A stretch of 6,764 nucleotides of DNA, taken from contig CAMAWS010000181.1 in NCBI GenBank assembly GCA_945861845.1, forward strand, positions 1 through 6,764. Direction: 5' to 3'. Position 1 is the first letter of the stretch, and the number at the start of each line of letters is the position of its first letter. Of the stretch, positions 1 to 5,903 are shown one piece after another. Under the pieces are notes generated by a model. That model did no database searches, had not been told where the DNA came from, and worked only from the letters and a program-made list of their open reading frames with translations. The DNA comes from Candidatus Sulfopaludibacter sp. SbA3 (GTDB lineage Bacteria > Acidobacteriota > Terriglobia > 20CM-2-55-15). Made by a program: the position numbers and the translations under genes.

Positions 1-503
1 TGCGCATAGACGATCGTGCTGCCCACGAACTTGAAACCGCGCTTCTTCAAATCTGCGCTTAAAGCGTCGGACTCTCCCGTCGTGGCCGGAATGTCCTTCA
101 ATGTTTTGCGTTCATTGACGATTGGCCTGCCGTTCACGAACTTCCAGACATAGGGATCGAAGCCGCCAAATTCCTTTTGTATTTCAAGAAAGCGCCTGGC
201 GTTGTTCACGGCTGCTGCCACTTTCAATCGATTTCGCACGATGCCAGGGTCCAGAAGAATCTTTTCAACACGCTCTTCGGTAAACCGTGCGACTTTGCCG
301 GGATCGAAGCTTGCAAAATTCTTCCGGTACCCTTCACGCTTGTTAAGAATCGTGGACCAGCTCAACCCGGCCTGCGCCCCTTCCAGGATCAGGAACTCGA
401 AGTGCCTGGTCTCATCGTGGACGGGAACACCCCATTCTTCATCGTGGTAGCGGATGTACAATTCCGAACCGAGGCACCAGGAGCAGCGGGACTTTTTATC
501 CAT
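1..503 (-). CDS. tag: DNA-3-methyladenine glycosylase I (partial, C-terminus off the left edge)
   Basis: Base-excision repair enzyme that removes 3-methyladenine from alkylated DNA in the cytoplasm. I translated the minus strand: 167 codons are present and the reading frame is still open at the left edge. The protein opens MDKKSRCSWCLGSELYIRYH and then has the family hallmark HDEEWGVP, LEGAQAGLSW with the expected catalytic-pocket Glu41 and Trp49, and KKRGFKFVGSTIVYA close to the edge. Alignment from memory to E. coli Tag puts zinc ligands at Cys7 and His20; the other two ligands (His and Cys near the C-terminus, E. coli 175 and 179) lie outside the window. The ATG at 503 was chosen because it matches the E. 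coli start to within three residues. No good Shine-Dalgarno is visible before it. The frame is open upstream to a stop at 581-579, so a GTG start at 548 is possible but less likely. The gene is divergent from the amidohydrolase remnant. The family assignment is very secure. Confidence 0.95.
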   Translation of the reverse strand, partial: MDKKSRCSWCLGSELYIRYHDEEWGVPVHDETRHFEFLILEGAQAGLSWSTILNKREGYRKNFASFDPGKVARFTEERVEKILLDPGIVRNRLKVAAAVNNARRFLEIQKEFGGFDPYVWKFVNGRPIVNERKTLKDIPATTGESDALSADLKKRGFKFVGSTIVYA

Positions 504-620
504 CGGAGTAGCTTTGTCCAACAACTCGGAAAATTGCAAGTTGACCACTTCGATTTTGCGGTTTGCCTGCCGGCGCGGTTAATATGTCGCATCCTTGAAG
601 ATCCGGAACTGAGGGCGGTA
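504..620. other. Divergent intergenic region between tag and the amidohydrolase remnant
   Basis: This 117-bp gap must hold the promoters for tag (leftward) and for the rightward genes unless transcription enters from elsewhere. A TAATAT hexamer at 580-585 on plus could serve as a -10 box, but the sequence about 18 bp upstream (TTGCGG, 556-561) is a weak -35. On minus I see no convincing sigma70 pair. The only clear signal is the Shine-Dalgarno-like GAGGG at 611-615, five bases before the ATG at 621. Confidence 0.4.
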
Positions 621-923
621 ATGTCTTCCATGAATCGCAGGGAATTCTGTAGTGCGCTCGGCCTGCTTTGGGCTACGAGCGGGTGGTCCGGCGGTCAGGG
701 TGGAGATGACGCCTCGGCGCGGATGCTTGCCGGCGCCATCGACATCCACGTCCACAGTTATCCAGACGACAGGCCGCGGTCCATCGATGCGATTGACGTG
801 ACCAGGCTCGCGCGTTCCAGGGGAATGCGCGCCATCGTCCTGAAGAATCACTACGAGTCCACGGCCGGCATGGCTTACATCGCGCGCAAGGAAGTTCCCG
901 GAATGGAAGTAACCGGATGGTAG
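621..923 (+). pseudogene. Truncated DUF6282-type amidohydrolase (N-terminal fragment, Tat leader)
   Basis: The 100-residue product starts with a twin-arginine-like leader (MNRREFCSALGLLWATSGW) and then AGAIDIHVHSYPDD, whose HxH (residues 43-45) is the metal-binding signature at the start of amidohydrolase-superfamily barrels. The following GMRAIVLKNHYESTAGMAYI and KEVPGMEV match what I recall of DUF6282 proteins, which are normally about 300 residues. Here the frame ends with TGW and a TAG at 921-923, so most of the barrel and the remaining metal ligands are missing. An isolated fragment of this kind cannot form a catalytic site. The ATG at 621 is preceded by GAGGG five bases upstream; the ATG at 630 is an alternative that puts the Tat motif at the very N-terminus. 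The Shine-Dalgarno and leader look intact, so the decay may be recent. Alternatives are a sequencing or assembly deletion, or a short expressed protein of unknown role. Confidence 0.72.
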
Positions 924-955
924 TAACACATGCGATGAATAGAGGGAGAATGGCG

Positions 956-1588
956 ATGAATGTACAAGGTTTGAGAACAGCTGTCCTGACGATGGTTCTG
1001 TTTGCGGCGGCCCCTGCTGCGGCAATAGCCCAGAATCGAATGCCGCCGATACCGGCCGACAAGATGACAGCGGCACAGAAGAAGGCGCTCGCCGAATTCG
1101 TGGCGGCCCGGGGTCAGCCAACTGGTCCGTGGATCGCTCTGCTTCGAAGTCCGGATCTCATGACACGTACCCGGGCGCTGAGCGACTATCTCCGTTACAC
1201 CAGCACTTTGCCACCGCGGCTGAGCGAGTTTGTCATCCTGATGACGGCCCGGCAATGGACCCAACCGTATGTGTGGAACTCTCACTATCAACTCGCTGTC
1301 GAGGGTGGACTGAATCCTGAAATCGCAAAAGCGGTCGTCGACCGCCGCCGGCCGGAACGAATGGCCGAAGATGAGGAGATCCTTTACGACTTCTGCATGG
1401 AACTTCATCGGGACCAGGTGGTCAGCGACGCTACATACGCCAGGGCGGTTTCCAAATTCGGAGAGCAGGGCGTTGTCGACACCATAAGCATTACGGGCTA
1501 CTACACGCTCATATCGATGATCGTGAACACCGTGCGCACGCCGCTCCCTGCCGGCGCCAAGCCCGCGTTTCCTCCGCTTGCGCGGTAA
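956..1588 (+). CDS. Exported carboxymuconolactone decarboxylase-like protein
   Basis: The 210-residue product has a clear Sec signal peptide: short basic n-region, hydrophobic core LTMVLFAAAPAAAIA, and a likely cleavage before QNRMPP (about residue 25/26). The mature part is alpha-helical and resembles the CMD/AhpD-like fold: PPRLSEFVILMTARQW (86-101) followed by WNSHYQLAVEGGL (107-119), the usual place of the helix that carries the active-site motif. The AhpD CxxC pair is absent; the only cysteine in the mature chain is Cys147. It is therefore unlikely to be a thiol peroxidase partner and is closer to the PcaC-like branch, but the substrate is unknown. The ATG at 956 is favoured because GGGAG (943-947) sits eight bases upstream and it gives a normal-length signal peptide. 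The ATG at 917 is also possible: it has GGAAG at 905-909 and overlaps the stop of the amidohydrolase remnant, which would imply coupling. The stop is 37 bp before the AsmA-type gene. Confidence 0.85.
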   Translation: MNVQGLRTAVLTMVLFAAAPAAAIAQNRMPPIPADKMTAAQKKALAEFVAARGQPTGPWIALLRSPDLMTRTRALSDYLRYTSTLPPRLSEFVILMTARQWTQPYVWNSHYQLAVEGGLNPEIAKAVVDRRRPERMAEDEEILYDFCMELHRDQVVSDATYARAVSKFGEQGVVDTISITGYYTLISMIVNTVRTPLPAGAKPAFPPLAR

Positions 1589-1615
1589 TCTCTTTATCTG
1601 GAGACTAGGGGCAAT

Positions 1616-1620
1616 TAAGG
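1616..1620 (+). promoter_or_regulatory. Ribosome binding site deciding the AsmA-type start
   Basis: TAAGG lies five bases before the ATG at 1626. It favours this codon over the TTG at 1578, which lies inside the end of the preceding gene and has no comparable site. Confidence 0.55.
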
Positions 1621-1625
1621 CATCG

Positions 1626-3749
1626 ATGCGGAAAACTGGCATTTTTCTGGGTATTGCCGCTGGAATCCTGGTATTGGCGGGTGTGGCCGTATGGTCCCTC
1701 GTGAATCCGAACCGGCACCGCGAATTCATCCAGTCGCAGATTGAAAACCAGCTCGGAAGGAAAGTAACTCTGGGCGAGATGAGTCTTGGGTTGTTTCCTT
1801 TGCGCTTCCAGGTGAAGGACACGACAGTCTCGGAAGATCCGTCGATCGGACAGGAAAGGCCATTCATTTCGGCCGGGCAACTCGACATTCGTGTCTCATT
1901 TCTTCCCTTGCTGCAAGGCAATATACAGGTCGACTCACTCGAACTACAGAATCCCCGCGTGGAACTTGTGCGGAACAAGGCGGGGACCTGGAACTTCGCA
2001 ACACTCGGCCCAGCCCAGGCAGTTGCAGGAACGAGTTCGGAAAGCGCTTCCCCTGGCGCCCAACCGGAATTTGTCCTGGAACAGTTGGCGATAGTGGATG
2101 GCCAGGTCGGAATTACGGACCTCCAGCGCGACCAGCCCCGGGCCGGTTACGACCACATCGACCTGACTATTCTTCACTTCAGCCCGGGAAAGCCTTTTTC
2201 TTTTGATCTCTCAGCCCGTGTTCAAGGAGAGGACAGCCAGCAGTTACGACTGAAGGGTGAAGCGGGGCCCGTTTCCCAGGCCAATCCCGCCGATACTCCG
2301 TTCCACGGAACATTCACGCTGGCGCAGGTCGAAATCGAAAACCTTTTGAAGTTTCTCAATACTGACGTCGTCGCTAGTGCCGGGGGCGCTTTGTCAGGGG
2401 AAGGCGAAGTTGGAAGCGAGTTGGGGGAAGTGAAAGCGACGGGACGAATCAGGCTGGAAGGGGCCCGGTTCAACAACCTCGATATCGGATATCCGATATC
2501 TCTCGATTACGCACTGGCCGCGGGAATTGCGGATGAACTCATCACCATTGAGAGCGCCTCGATGCAGGTTGGTCAAACCCCGCTGGCCTTCTCAGGCACT
2601 ATAAGTACCGCGACCTCACCTCCCAATATAGATCTACGGCTCAAGTCCGGGGACGTCGCCATCACGGAACTCGCCCGGCTGGCATCAGCATTTGGCGTCG
2701 CGTTCGCTCCTGGGACTTCCGTCAACGGCCGGATCAGCGCGGATGTTCGAATCAAGGGACCTGCCTCGATGCCGCAGCTTACAGGAACGATCGCGGGCAG
2801 GGAGCTTCAGGTCTCGGGCCAGGGAATCCCGCAGCCCGTGCAGGTCAAGGCGATAGACGTTGTCCTGACGCCAACGGCCATTGAGTCCAGCGAGTTTACT
2901 GCTACATCTGGAAAGACCTCGCTGCTTGGGAAATTTTCAATCCTCCAGTACGCCTCGAAGTCGCCGTCCCTTGATCTCGCGCTGAAGGCTCCTGGTGCAA
3001 CCCTGCCTGAAATCCAGTCCATTGCGAAGGCCTATGGAGTTACAGGACTCGATCAATTGACGGGCGAGGGATCTCTCAATTTCGATCTGCGGGCAAAGGG
3101 ATCGCTCCAGTCCCTCAGCACTTCGGCGGCCACCAGGGCGCTGAACGGCACAATCAACATCGACTTCAGTCCACTGAGAATAGCGGGCTTCGACACCGCC
3201 CATGAACTCGGCAAGCTCGGCGGTTTTGTAGCCGCAATGACGAGCCAGGGTCAGACCGATATTCTTCGCGTGGCCGGACGCATCGTTGTGAAGGACGGCA
3301 TAGCCCAGACTGATGACCTGACAGCTCAACTTGGAATCGGCCGCCTCATGGCAAGCGGTACGGCGGACCTTCCCTCGGAAGCCCTCAACCTGAAACTTTC
3401 AACGGTTTTCTCGAAGGAATTCAGCGACAGGGCAGGCAGCACTCGAGCGGGAGGCCTCCTTAACATTGCGATGACCAACAGCGCTGGCGAACTGGTCTTA
3501 CCCGCCATCGTCACCGGGAGTTTTCAGCAACCGAGGTTTGCACCCGACCTCAAGGCTGCCGCGCAGCTTCAGAAGCAGAAGTTTCTGCCGTCACTCGAGA
3601 ACCCGGCGGCTGCCATCAGGGATGTCATTGGAGTCCTTAGAGGAAGGACAGCCCCGTCAACGGAACAGCCTGCAGGAGAGAAGCCCTCGATAGTTAAAGG
3701 AATCCTCGACGTGCTTGGAGGCAAGAAAAACGATCCCACACAAAAGTAG
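1626..3749 (+). CDS. AsmA-family envelope protein
   Basis: The 707-residue protein has one N-terminal membrane anchor (about residues 5-26, GIFLGIAAGILVLAGVAVW) followed by a long periplasmic beta-rich chain. Directly after the anchor comes the AsmA signature region: NRHREFIQSQIENQLGRKVT (29-48), LGLFPLRFQVKD (54-65), IQVDSLELQNPRVELVR (100-116) and GTWNF (120-124), where the last two are typical of AsmA/DUF748-like proteins. The C-terminal half has AsmA-like repeats such as LTGEGSLNFDLRAKGSLQSL (478-497), a LNGTINIDFSPLRIAG block (506-521) and VTGSFQQPRFAPD (629-641). Known relatives bridge the periplasm and are linked to phospholipid transport or outer-membrane assembly; the exact role here is not determinable. 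The ATG at 1626 is chosen because TTAAGG ends five bases upstream and it gives a normal leader. A TTG at 1578 would add 16 residues and overlap the previous gene. The gene probably shares transcription with the CMD-like gene upstream. It contains a perfect 20-bp palindrome at 2481-2500. Confidence 0.88.
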   Translation: MRKTGIFLGIAAGILVLAGVAVWSLVNPNRHREFIQSQIENQLGRKVTLGEMSLGLFPLRFQVKDTTVSEDPSIGQERPFISAGQLDIRVSFLPLLQGNIQVDSLELQNPRVELVRNKAGTWNFATLGPAQAVAGTSSESASPGAQPEFVLEQLAIVDGQVGITDLQRDQPRAGYDHIDLTILHFSPGKPFSFDLSARVQGEDSQQLRLKGEAGPVSQANPADTPFHGTFTLAQVEIENLLKFLNTDVVASAGGALSGEGEVGSELGEVKATGRIRLEGARFNNLDIGYPISLDYALAAGIADELITIESASMQVGQTPLAFSGTISTATSPPNIDLRLKSGDVAITELARLASAFGVAFAPGTSVNGRISADVRIKGPASMPQLTGTIAGRELQVSGQGIPQPVQVKAIDVVLTPTAIESSEFTATSGKTSLLGKFSILQYASKSPSLDLALKAPGATLPEIQSIAKAYGVTGLDQLTGEGSLNFDLRAKGSLQSLSTSAATRALNGTINIDFSPLRIAGFDTAHELGKLGGFVAAMTSQGQTDILRVAGRIVVKDGIAQTDDLTAQLGIGRLMASGTADLPSEALNLKLSTVFSKEFSDRAGSTRAGGLLNIAMTNSAGELVLPAIVTGSFQQPRFAPDLKAAAQLQKQKFLPSLENPAAAIRDVIGVLRGRTAPSTEQPAGEKPSIVKGILDVLGGKKNDPTQK
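2481..2500. repeat. Perfect 20-bp palindrome with three GATATC units
   Basis: The sequence GATATCGGATATCCGATATC equals its own reverse complement. It can also be read as three GATATC hexamers at 2481, 2488 and 2495 with a 7-bp period. It lies inside the AsmA-type gene and encodes DIGYPIS (residues 286-292), so it may be a chance product of coding. The symmetry stops exactly at both ends. Confidence 0.9.
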
Positions 3750-3783
3750 AGTTGCCTGGCCGGGCGAATCCAGGGCTTGCGGA
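3750..3783. other. Convergent gap between the AsmA-type and DUF481 genes
   Basis: Only 34 bp separate the two stop codons. A short imperfect hairpin is possible (GCCTGG at 3754-3759 with CCAGGGC at 3771-3777, one bulged G), but there is no T run on either side, so I do not call a terminator. Confidence 0.5.
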
Positions 3784-4524
3784 CTAGAACTTCACGACAA
3801 ATGCGGTAACAAACGCCGTGTCATTCTTCTTGATGGTCGTATTGGGCGGCTTGCTTTTGTAGCTGTCCAGGAATTCAATCTTGAGCTCCAGCCGATTGTT
3901 GATCGAAGTCGTCAGGCCGAGTGCCAGGTCTGTCAGCGAGTCATCGAAATCACTTGTTTTCCAGAAACTTCCAATCGACCCTGAAAACACAGCGGTCGAT
4001 GACAGTTTCCGCGAAAAGGTCTGCCCGGCATTCAGATTCCCGGACTTCTTCACCGGGCCACCCGAATTCTTTTCCCAGACTCCGCCGGACGCGCCACTGA
4101 ACGAGAGCGATGTCTCATCGGTCTTCATCAGGTAATAGCCCACTCCGGCAATGGGCGCGAGAAGATAGCGAATGTCTTTGAATTCATCACGCAGATAGTC
4201 CATTTGCCCGAATACAAAGGCTTTTTGTGAAACCTTGTACTCGTTCCGGATTCTTACGGTCGAACGGTCCAGGCTGAGCACATCGTTCTGGGAGCCGCGA
4301 AGGTACAGGGCGTCCACCTTGAGTAGATTCTTCGTCTTTGGATCTCGAACTAGCCCGAAGCTCAGGTTGAAGTTCTTTGTGTCCGTGTTCCCGCTGGTCA
4401 GCGCGAATCCGCCGCCAAACCTTCCCGCGTAGAGCGGAGTGGGCGCCTGAGGGGCTTGCGCTGCCGCAAATTTTGAGAAGGGCAGGCATGCCAGAAGTAT
4501 GGAAAGAGCCAGGGCATTTCGCAT
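3784..4524 (-). CDS. DUF481 (YdiY-like) outer-membrane beta-barrel protein
   Basis: The 246-residue product starts with a Sec signal peptide (MRNALALSILLACLPFSKFAAA, cleavage probably before QAPQAP). The mature chain is built of alternating amphipathic beta strands: RFGGGFALTSGNTDTKNFNL, a block NLLKVDALYLRGSQND, then RNEYKVSQKAFVFGQMDYLRD, and LLAPIAGVGYYLMKTDETSL. It ends with the strand TAFVTAFVVKF, whose terminal Phe is the usual recognition signal for outer-membrane barrel assembly. The SGNT-D motif near the start, the RNEYK-type strand and the overall size match DUF481 proteins, described in some bacteria as salt-induced outer-membrane proteins. The function is otherwise unknown. AAGGAG (4540-4535) lies ten bases before the ATG. 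The gene follows mscL by 43 bp on the same strand with no evident terminator between them, so co-transcription is likely and would fit an osmotic or envelope theme (inference). Confidence 0.87.
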   Translation of the reverse strand: MRNALALSILLACLPFSKFAAAQAPQAPTPLYAGRFGGGFALTSGNTDTKNFNLSFGLVRDPKTKNLLKVDALYLRGSQNDVLSLDRSTVRIRNEYKVSQKAFVFGQMDYLRDEFKDIRYLLAPIAGVGYYLMKTDETSLSFSGASGGVWEKNSGGPVKKSGNLNAGQTFSRKLSSTAVFSGSIGSFWKTSDFDDSLTDLALGLTTSINNRLELKIEFLDSYKSKPPNTTIKKNDTAFVTAFVVKF

Positions 4525-4567
4525 TCGCGTGGATCTCCTTGATCAAATCATGTTTATGCAATTGGTT

Positions 4568-5011
4568 TCAGCCATTCTTCAAATCAGAGGTGCACTGGGG
4601 ACACCGTGTCGCTTTAATCGGAATGCTCATATTACAGAAGCCGCATTCCTTGGTCGGCGGCGGCGCGGGAGGGGCGGGCGCCGGGCTCCTGAATCGATTG
4701 ACCTGTTTGACGAGCATGAAGACGCAGAACGCGACAATGAGGAAATTAACGATTGAGTTTATGAAGTGTCCATAGGCAATGACGGGCACGCCCGCCTTTC
4801 TCACTTCATCGAGGCTTCGATATGAGCCGCCGTCGAGCGCGACAAAGAGGTCATTGAAATCGAGGCCGCGCATCAGCTTCCCAATTGGCGGCATGATGAT
4901 GTCCGCCACCAGGGCGCTCACCATAGATCCGAATGCCGCACCGATGATGACTCCCACCGCGAGATCCAGAACGTTGCCGCGTGCCGCAAATTGCTTGAAC
5001 TCCTTGAGCAT
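4568..5011 (-). CDS. mscL: Large-conductance mechanosensitive channel MscL with C-terminal zinc ribbon
   Basis: Inner-membrane pentameric channel that opens under membrane tension to release solutes on hypo-osmotic shock. The 147-residue product begins MLKEFKQFAARGNVLDLAVG, matching the E. coli N-terminal helix and TM1. The gate segment VGVIIGAAFG (19-28) and VADIIMPPIGKL (35-46) are conserved. TM2 is about residues 78-104 (FINSIVNFLIVAFCVFMLVK). In place of the usual C-terminal helix (TKEEVLLTEIRDLL in E. coli), a Pro/Ala-rich linker (109-119) leads to TKECGFCNMSIPIKATRCPQC, with Cys at 123, 126, 137 and 140 (CxxC-x10-CxxC): a probable zinc ribbon. The ATG at 5011 is decided by a very strong AAGGAGGT (5024-5017) five bases upstream and by alignment to E. 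coli. The open frame continues further upstream to 5062, but that extension is unlike MscL. Confidence 0.96.
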   Translation of the reverse strand: MLKEFKQFAARGNVLDLAVGVIIGAAFGSMVSALVADIIMPPIGKLMRGLDFNDLFVALDGGSYRSLDEVRKAGVPVIAYGHFINSIVNFLIVAFCVFMLVKQVNRFRSPAPAPPAPPPTKECGFCNMSIPIKATRCPQCTSDLKNG

Positions 5012-5016
5012 GTTAG

Positions 5017-5024
5017 ACCTCCTT
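5017..5024 (-). promoter_or_regulatory. Strong Shine-Dalgarno of mscL
   Basis: AAGGAGGT is complementary to the 16S rRNA tail over eight bases and lies five bases before the ATG at 5011. It fixes the start and predicts efficient translation. Confidence 0.85.
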
Positions 5025-5032
5025 GCGTGAAG

Positions 5033-5062
5033 CTTATGATGATTCTGGCGGCTGCATCTCAA
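5033..5062 (-). promoter_or_regulatory. Possible sigma70-type promoter for mscL
   Basis: On minus, TTGAGA (5062-5057; five of six bases match the -35 consensus) is followed after 18 bp by CATAAG (5038-5033; four of six match the -10 consensus). Transcription would start about 20 bp before the start codon, leaving just enough leader for the Shine-Dalgarno. The -10 is weak, so this is tentative. Confidence 0.35.
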
Positions 5063-5142
5063 AATTACGCCTTCTTATGTTGTGGCGCCTCGGCCTGCTC
5101 AAACTGCTCAATCGGGGTTTAAATTCTTCGCAGTACCAGTTA

Positions 5143-5180
5143 AAGTGCCAATCTTCGGTACAATTCCTGTTTGGGCACTT
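5143..5180. repeat. Inverted repeat upstream of the S51 peptidase start
   Basis: AAGTGCC (5143-5149) is exactly complementary to GGCACTT (5174-5180) across a 24-base spacer, ending nine bases before the peptidase ATG. The spacer contains TACAAT (5159-5164), a good -10 hexamer match but without a good -35 upstream. It could be an operator or a leader hairpin, or chance; seven-base arms are not strong evidence. Confidence 0.25.
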
Positions 5181-5189
5181 GGACTAATA

Positions 5190-5903
5190 ATGGGCAAGCA
5201 ACGTCAGATTATCGCAGTTGGTGGGGGAGGCTTCTCAGGCGAACCGGATAATCCCGCAATGGAGCTGTACATCCTGGCGCAGTCGGGGGCATCCAACCCG
5301 AAAATCTGCTTCATTCCGACGGCGACCGGGGATGAGCCCCGCTACATCGTCAGCTTCCACAACTTCTTTACGCGGCACGGTTGCCGCACGTCTCACTTGC
5401 CCCTGTTCGCGCGAACGCCCGAGCTTCGCTCGTTTCTGCTCGACCAGGACGTTATCTATGTGGGCGGCGGAAACACCAAGAGCATGCTGGCCGTGTGGAA
5501 GGAGTGGGGATTGGACGGAATCCTCAGGGAAGCGTGGGAATGCGGCATCGTGTTGTCGGGCATCAGTGCGGGCGCGATTTGCTGGTTTCAGCAGGGCATC
5601 ACGGATTCATATGCGAGCGACCTGAAGGTACTCGACTGTCTCGGGTTCCTGAGTGGAAGCTGTTGTCCTCATTACGACGGTGAAAAAGAGAGAAGACCTT
5701 CGTTCCACTCCATGCTTACGCAAAATCAAATTCTACCCGGCTACGCGATCGAGGACGGAGCGGCTGTTCACTTTATTGGCGACGACATGCACAAGGCCGT
5801 GGCTTCGCGGCCGAACGCCAGGGCATTCCGCATGCGCCTGATGAATGGTGCGCCCGAGGAAGAACCCCTCAATACTGAGTTTCTAGGAGTGACAACGCAA
5901 TGA
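5190..5903 (+). CDS. Peptidase E-like serine peptidase (family S51)
   Basis: The 237-residue cytoplasmic protein has the S51 layout. A glycine-rich first strand (IIAVGGGGFSGE, 7-18) is followed by KICFIPTATGDEP (38-50), DVIYVGGGNTKSML (87-100) and the nucleophile elbow LSGISAGAICW (122-132) with catalytic Ser126. His161 in CCPHYD is the probable catalytic base, and Glu188/Asp189 in AIEDGAA is nearby. Family members include the Asp-X dipeptidase PepE and cyanophycinase; the size here fits PepE-like enzymes rather than the longer cyanophycinases, but the substrate cannot be read from the sequence. The ATG at 5190 matches the family start just before the first strand. The frame is open upstream to a GTG at 5082, but that stretch does not resemble the family. 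The Shine-Dalgarno is poor (GGA at 5181-5183). The stop overlaps the next start (ATGA), implying translational coupling. Confidence 0.9.
   Translation: MGKQRQIIAVGGGGFSGEPDNPAMELYILAQSGASNPKICFIPTATGDEPRYIVSFHNFFTRHGCRTSHLPLFARTPELRSFLLDQDVIYVGGGNTKSMLAVWKEWGLDGILREAWECGIVLSGISAGAICWFQQGITDSYASDLKVLDCLGFLSGSCCPHYDGEKERRPSFHSMLTQNQILPGYAIEDGAAVHFIGDDMHKAVASRPNARAFRMRLMNGAPEEEPLNTEFLGVTTQ

Noticed and set aside
177..620. Plus-strand open frame continuous with the amidohydrolase fragment
   Set aside because: It runs antisense to the clear tag gene and shows no family similarity. The amidohydrolase begins at the Shine-Dalgarno-supported ATG at 621.
579..1121. Minus-strand open frame opposite the amidohydrolase remnant
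   Set aside because: Low-complexity composition and no domain; the opposite strand has the HxH motif, Tat leader and ribosome binding site.
875..1978. Long minus-strand open frame (367 codons) opposite the CMD-like and AsmA-type genes
   Set aside because: It spans two well-supported plus-strand genes and their gap, is rich in Arg, Ser and Pro, and has no recognisable domain. It is a shadow of high-GC coding.
3754..3777. Hairpin in the convergent gap as a bidirectional terminator
   Set aside because: The stem is only about six pairs with a bulge, and no T run follows on either strand.
5012..5062. N-terminal extension of MscL
   Set aside because: The strong Shine-Dalgarno at 5024-5017 lies inside this extension and points to the ATG at 5011, which also matches the family start.
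5082..5189. N-terminal extension of the S51 peptidase from a GTG at 5082
   Set aside because: The 36 extra residues do not resemble the family, whose members start just before the glycine-rich first strand. The region also has to hold the promoter.
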